Positions 61,701 to 64,000 of a stretch of 64,000 nucleotides of DNA are shown in pieces (the stretch's first letter is position 1; the number at the start of each line of letters is the position of its first letter). Location of the stretch: contig NC_088308.1 in the NCBI RefSeq assembly GCF_910592395.1, positions 22,521,501 through 22,585,500 on the forward strand, read 5' to 3'. The notes beneath the pieces were generated by a model. That model made no database searches. It saw nothing but the letters and a program-made list of their open reading frames with translations, and was not told the DNA's origin. The position numbers were made by a program, and so were the translations under genes. The DNA comes from Lineus longissimus (lineage: Eukaryota > Nemertea > Pilidiophora > Heteronemertea > Lineidae).

Positions 61701-63630
61701 CTCCCCAAATTGGTGACAACTCGCAAAACAGGTATTCTTGCCTGACTGGTAGGTAGGAAGGAAAATGGTTGTTTTCTGTATTCTGGGCAGGGTAGGTAGG
61801 AAGGGCGGAGAACTTCCTATTTTGCAATGTAAGATGGTGCAAAATATTCTTACCTTGGCTTCGTGAACAGGGTCATCCATTTTTCGCCGCCCGTTGGTCA
61901 AGAATCTGTATTTGGAGTTGAACGCCCGATATCGCATCCTATGGGGGTAACCTGGAAAATGAGAATTGTTTTTTTAAATGTTCCACAAAAGAATGCGAAT
62001 GAGGAAAAGCCACAAAGCCGAGTTGTGCGCTAATGACGCACCAGTGATGTGCTGATTTCTCTATATTTCGCATATATTACGGGTGACCTAGATGCCAAAG
62101 ACACAATATACAGGATGTCATTTGTGATTTGGTCTGTACTGTAAACGGGAATTATTTGTTGTCTTTATAGTTTTAGGGATTTTGTAAAATTACAACTTTG
62201 ATTAATTCAGCATCTGACAATTTTGTAAAGTTGCCTAATTTAAATAATATTCTGTATTTCGTGGAGTTTTATTTTCATGAATTTTGCTTGTTGCAGAAAT
62301 TCCCTGGCCTTTTATCTGTGTAGTTTTGTATCATACATGCAATCAGACTTTCTTTGAAAATATAGCCCATAATTACAGAAAAATCTTAAATGGTTGTTTT
62401 ATTTCACTGATTTTTCCAAACACCCTTACCAGGAGAATACCAAGAATTATAATTCAGAAAAAAAATTTGTAAAGATATAACCATTATAAGTGCACCCACC
62501 AGCAGCCATTAGATGTACTGTCTCTAACACTTGCAGTGCTCTCAGCTGAACGACGACATCGTCTCGATTTAAAATGCTAGCGTCCCCGTCAAATGAAGAC
62601 TGAAATTATAATGCAATCAGTAATGTCATACACAGGTAACTCCGGGCAAAAGCTGATACACCTCCGTAAGGGCACAGGTCTTGACAGAGTCGAGCAACTT
62701 CCCATGAAAGCTACGTCGGTCCATGCTTCATGCAGAAGTGCAATACTGCGTTCTTCCCAGGAATGAACCCAGGCCCTATTGCATGGTAGCCAGCAGTGTT
62801 GCCCAATAGGCTTCCAGGCTCCTTCACGAGGATACTACAAATGGACCAGATCAGGCCATGCCCCCCTCCCTTCACTAATAATCTCGTTTGCCTACCTTGA
62901 TGCACCTGATAAAGTGAGGCTTAGCGTGGCCAAGTGTTTTGAGTAATCCGTCCATCTTCATGCTGAAGTCATGAGCTAACGTGTTCTTGCCTTCGTGACC
63001 CCTGAGAAAAAATAAAAACAAACATGTAGGCTACATATTCGGTTACTTTTTATTTTGGCTAACAAAGCACCTCATTTTCAGGTCAAGTGTTTTTTTCAGT
63101 TGAACTCAGGAATGTGACCAGATCACATTTGCCAAAATAAAGTGGTGTTGCACAACACTTGATCATCCTTAGCGAGAATGAGACAAAAGCATGTCTTGTA
63201 TTTTACAAAAAATGGGATGAGTAAAATGTATACTTACGTTGATCCAGGTTCCGGGGCAGGCACCGGAGCAACCCGATGCTGCATGCCTTTTGGACTCAAT
63301 TCTAGAAAAAAAGGAAAAATTATTAAGAATATTTACCTTATACATGTAGATTTAACATCAGTAATGACAGGGTTAAGGAACGATATCTGATTCGTATCAG
63401 GAAACAAACGTGAAGAGTCTGTCTGCCACATACCTGAATAATTCCTCAGATCTCCACAGAAAAGATGGCTGACGAAACCAAAGTTGCAGTTCTGTTTTGC
63501 AAAGATACAGACAATGTCGTCAGGAAGACTATCACGATTCGTATCCAGAAAACTGTGCGTGTTGTACGTCTGATTGCCGCCATAGTGGGTGATTGTAAAA
63601 GTGAGATTCTCGTTGTCCGTTCGAAACAAG
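55792..63630 (-). CDS. Unconventional myosin heavy chain, 3' half, class unresolved
   Basis: Ten exons join in frame: 63434-63630, 63238-63301, 62896-63001, 62500-62599, 61854-61951, 61312-61406, 60867-61031, 56639-56744, 56112-56211, 55792-55934 (about 390 residues); the gene continues off the right edge. Motor landmarks appear in order: FTITHYGGNQTYNTHSFLDT, NRDSLPDDIVCIF, a Pro-rich loop (VAPVPAPEPGST), HFIRCIK, VVQLRALQVLETV, GYPHRMRYRAFNSKYRFL, GRKYIFL, then ATRIQAFWKCWQCAKKW, one IQ motif that binds a light chain. After a PPPLPANRGYTV linker the protein ends in an SH3-like stretch (KGQDVKVTGVKRGFVIVEHQ, MYIPHQL) and stops at 55792. This short tail lacks coiled coil, MyTH4 or FERM. Class is not settled; a Dachs-like invertebrate myosin is one possibility. 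HYGG replaces the usual HYAG. Confidence 0.8.
56235..56330. repeat. Direct repeat in a myosin intron
   Basis: GAGTTTTCCATCTCCTAGAT followed by GTCC occurs twice, about 60 bases apart. Non-coding. Confidence 0.7.
56745..58792. other. Myosin intron sequence 5' of the nested channel gene
   Basis: No coding exon was found. It holds a TTTAAAGG-family element (about 57.36-57.57 kb, reversed, with TATTTCCCTGG complement) and AT-rich sequence. The promoter and any 5' UTR of the plus-strand channel gene should lie in the right half; no clear core motif was seen. Confidence 0.5.
58793..60631 (+). CDS. Intronless ankyrin/TRP-like membrane channel protein
   Basis: A single uninterrupted frame of 612 codons from ATG 58793 (MDSNKIYPFSFEMG) to TAA 60631; the frame is open five codons upstream but has no earlier ATG. 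Residues about 80-200 resemble ankyrin repeats (RRPIALAAAYGSVDVFRYLL, GPLELAVKLRTFGLFKAIL). From about 260 onward there are six or more hydrophobic segments, including LFIVLWALWRCIWPAVFF, LLTVTAMLMAIPTLV, IIRFFMLFALLFFAQAIPV, LLNFIMLFFTALLTFM, a pore-like loop with DDFYNSFLVLLNMIPV, and a final helix LSILIINYLIAVMSAVY that matches the TRP S6 form (L-x-N-x-L-I-A-x-M-S). It is probably a cation channel subunit of a TRP-like family, sensory role inferred only. It is nested, antisense, in a myosin intron, and lacks introns while its neighbours have many, which suggests retroposition. Confidence 0.72.
   Translation: MDSNKIYPFSFEMGNVGRSVTALKSDLLQNYFSSITKDNLEAVIETLSKVNRDERNILLNGKFNFDVEGTGKFSNIDKKSKDSYVQRQLQVRRPIALAAAYGSVDVFRYLLAEGVDVFISKTEGVGIVNVMIAASHSNSDMEEIMLKMYDVILDHYPEADERKRLLLEEVSNDELGPLELAVKLRTFGLFKAILYTEGVFLNVKSQNGKIMEYEFDLSIYGRRGEKCEMNPLYFLDSIRYTEMEKMNASGLLNIPVVKAWIAKKVSWSQLFIVLWALWRCIWPAVFFTYEKRYIQLSKTASCSKENISMNYLHDEVIADDSVLWKTLLTVTAMLMAIPTLVTDVLELVLLTQKKPNYCNRYKGVLTKSRSVVDFSVFRVCQLMFASLCVALSFSQAFTTADNYVTIVCLSTIIRFFMLFALLFFAQAIPVMGFFIIGFQQMIVALLNFIMLFFTALLTFMTLFTTIGRYLCRPNNTFSNCNAADDFYNSFLVLLNMIPVQEQQCSSTGINLFQMVHMLYIFILSILIINYLIAVMSAVYSELSQYQDQVIILYHLHFANLIECRLRWFLQHLRLAPSCQKSAQLIIKTTEVDGEIHSNSGRNKTIQNLTFSE
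61990..62147. mobile_element. MITE of the ACAGTCCAA family in a myosin intron
   Basis: GTTGTGCGCTAATGACGCAC and the right end GTCATTTGTGATTTGGTCTGTA match this family; the left end is decayed. Confidence 0.45.
62690..62870 (-). repeat. Possible tRNA-derived SINE
   Basis: The minus strand reads GGCAACACTGCTGGCTACCA and then CTGGGTTCATTCCTGGG, which resembles a tRNA B box (GGTTCRANNCC) with one or two mismatches. Lies in a myosin intron. Could be chance. Confidence 0.3.
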
Positions 63631-64000
63631 CTGAAATTGAAAAATAATCAAAGGTCAACACAAATCCTTGTTACAGTCTTTTTCCAATTTATTCAGTTCA
63701 GGACAGTGTAAGAGTCGTATCGTCATCTAGTGATCATCCTGAAATGGGATTCTGATACATGTACTTGAGACTGACTGAGTTGAGAAGGGAGTCCAATAGA
63801 ACCTGTCATGACTGATGGAATGTCAGTGGGGTCATACTCTAAGCACAACAAATTGGAGAGGGGAGTCAAGGACTCAGGGGCTCATTTGCGTACACACTGT
63901 ACATTGCCCCCTACATTTTCACAATTTACCTTTGCGTGCAGGGGAAGAGGGGGTCCAAAAATCAAAAAAAGTGTGTATGTACTGATATGGCCCCTATCCC

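Noticed and set aside
63465-63647. Plus-strand 60-codon frame beginning MADETKVAVLFC
   Set aside because: It is antisense to the myosin exon 63434-63630, whose minus-strand reading gives clear myosin motor sequence with matching splice sites.

Overview
This window is animal nuclear DNA: GT-AG spliced genes with short exons, AT-rich introns, many short inverted-repeat elements and a satellite-like array. Gene content fits a marine invertebrate, but the phylum cannot be fixed from the sequence alone. No rRNA, tRNA, CRISPR or prokaryotic features were seen.

Layout. (1) 1-30032, minus strand: the 5' half of one very large ABCA-type lipid transporter gene of the ABCA12/ABCA13 kind. I traced 42 exons that join in one frame. 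The first three encode the ABCA N-terminus and first membrane segment. The rest encode an enormous first extracellular domain built from nine complete copies and one incomplete copy of a four-exon cassette (D-A-B-C, phases 0-0, 0-2, 2-1, 1-0). The gene runs off the left edge before the second membrane segment or any ATPase domain. (2) 30.1-37.8 kb: intergenic, rich in MITE-like elements. (3) 37825-43792, plus: a 16-exon DEAD-box RNA helicase of the DDX21/50 type with an apparent mitochondrial presequence. (4) 45141-46000, minus: an LDAF1/promethin-like lipid-droplet protein. (5) 46949-50883, plus: YARS2, mitochondrial tyrosyl-tRNA synthetase, head to head with LDAF1. (6) 51.4-55.0 kb: an array of about 124-bp units decaying into looser repeats. 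(7) 55792-63630, minus: the 3' half of an unconventional myosin gene (end of motor, one IQ motif, C-terminal SH3-like segment). A large intron of this gene holds (8) 58793-60631, plus: an intronless ankyrin/TRP-like membrane channel gene.

Functional threads. The ABCA gene and LDAF1 both concern lipid handling; YARS2 and the helicase both look mitochondrial. No operon-like or pathway organisation is implied by these adjacencies.

The most unusual feature is the ABCA cassette array. Over about 2,250 residues every D module carries exactly two cysteines, 24-26 residues apart, and no A, B or C module carries any. Each cassette starts and ends in phase 0, so it can be duplicated without breaking the frame.
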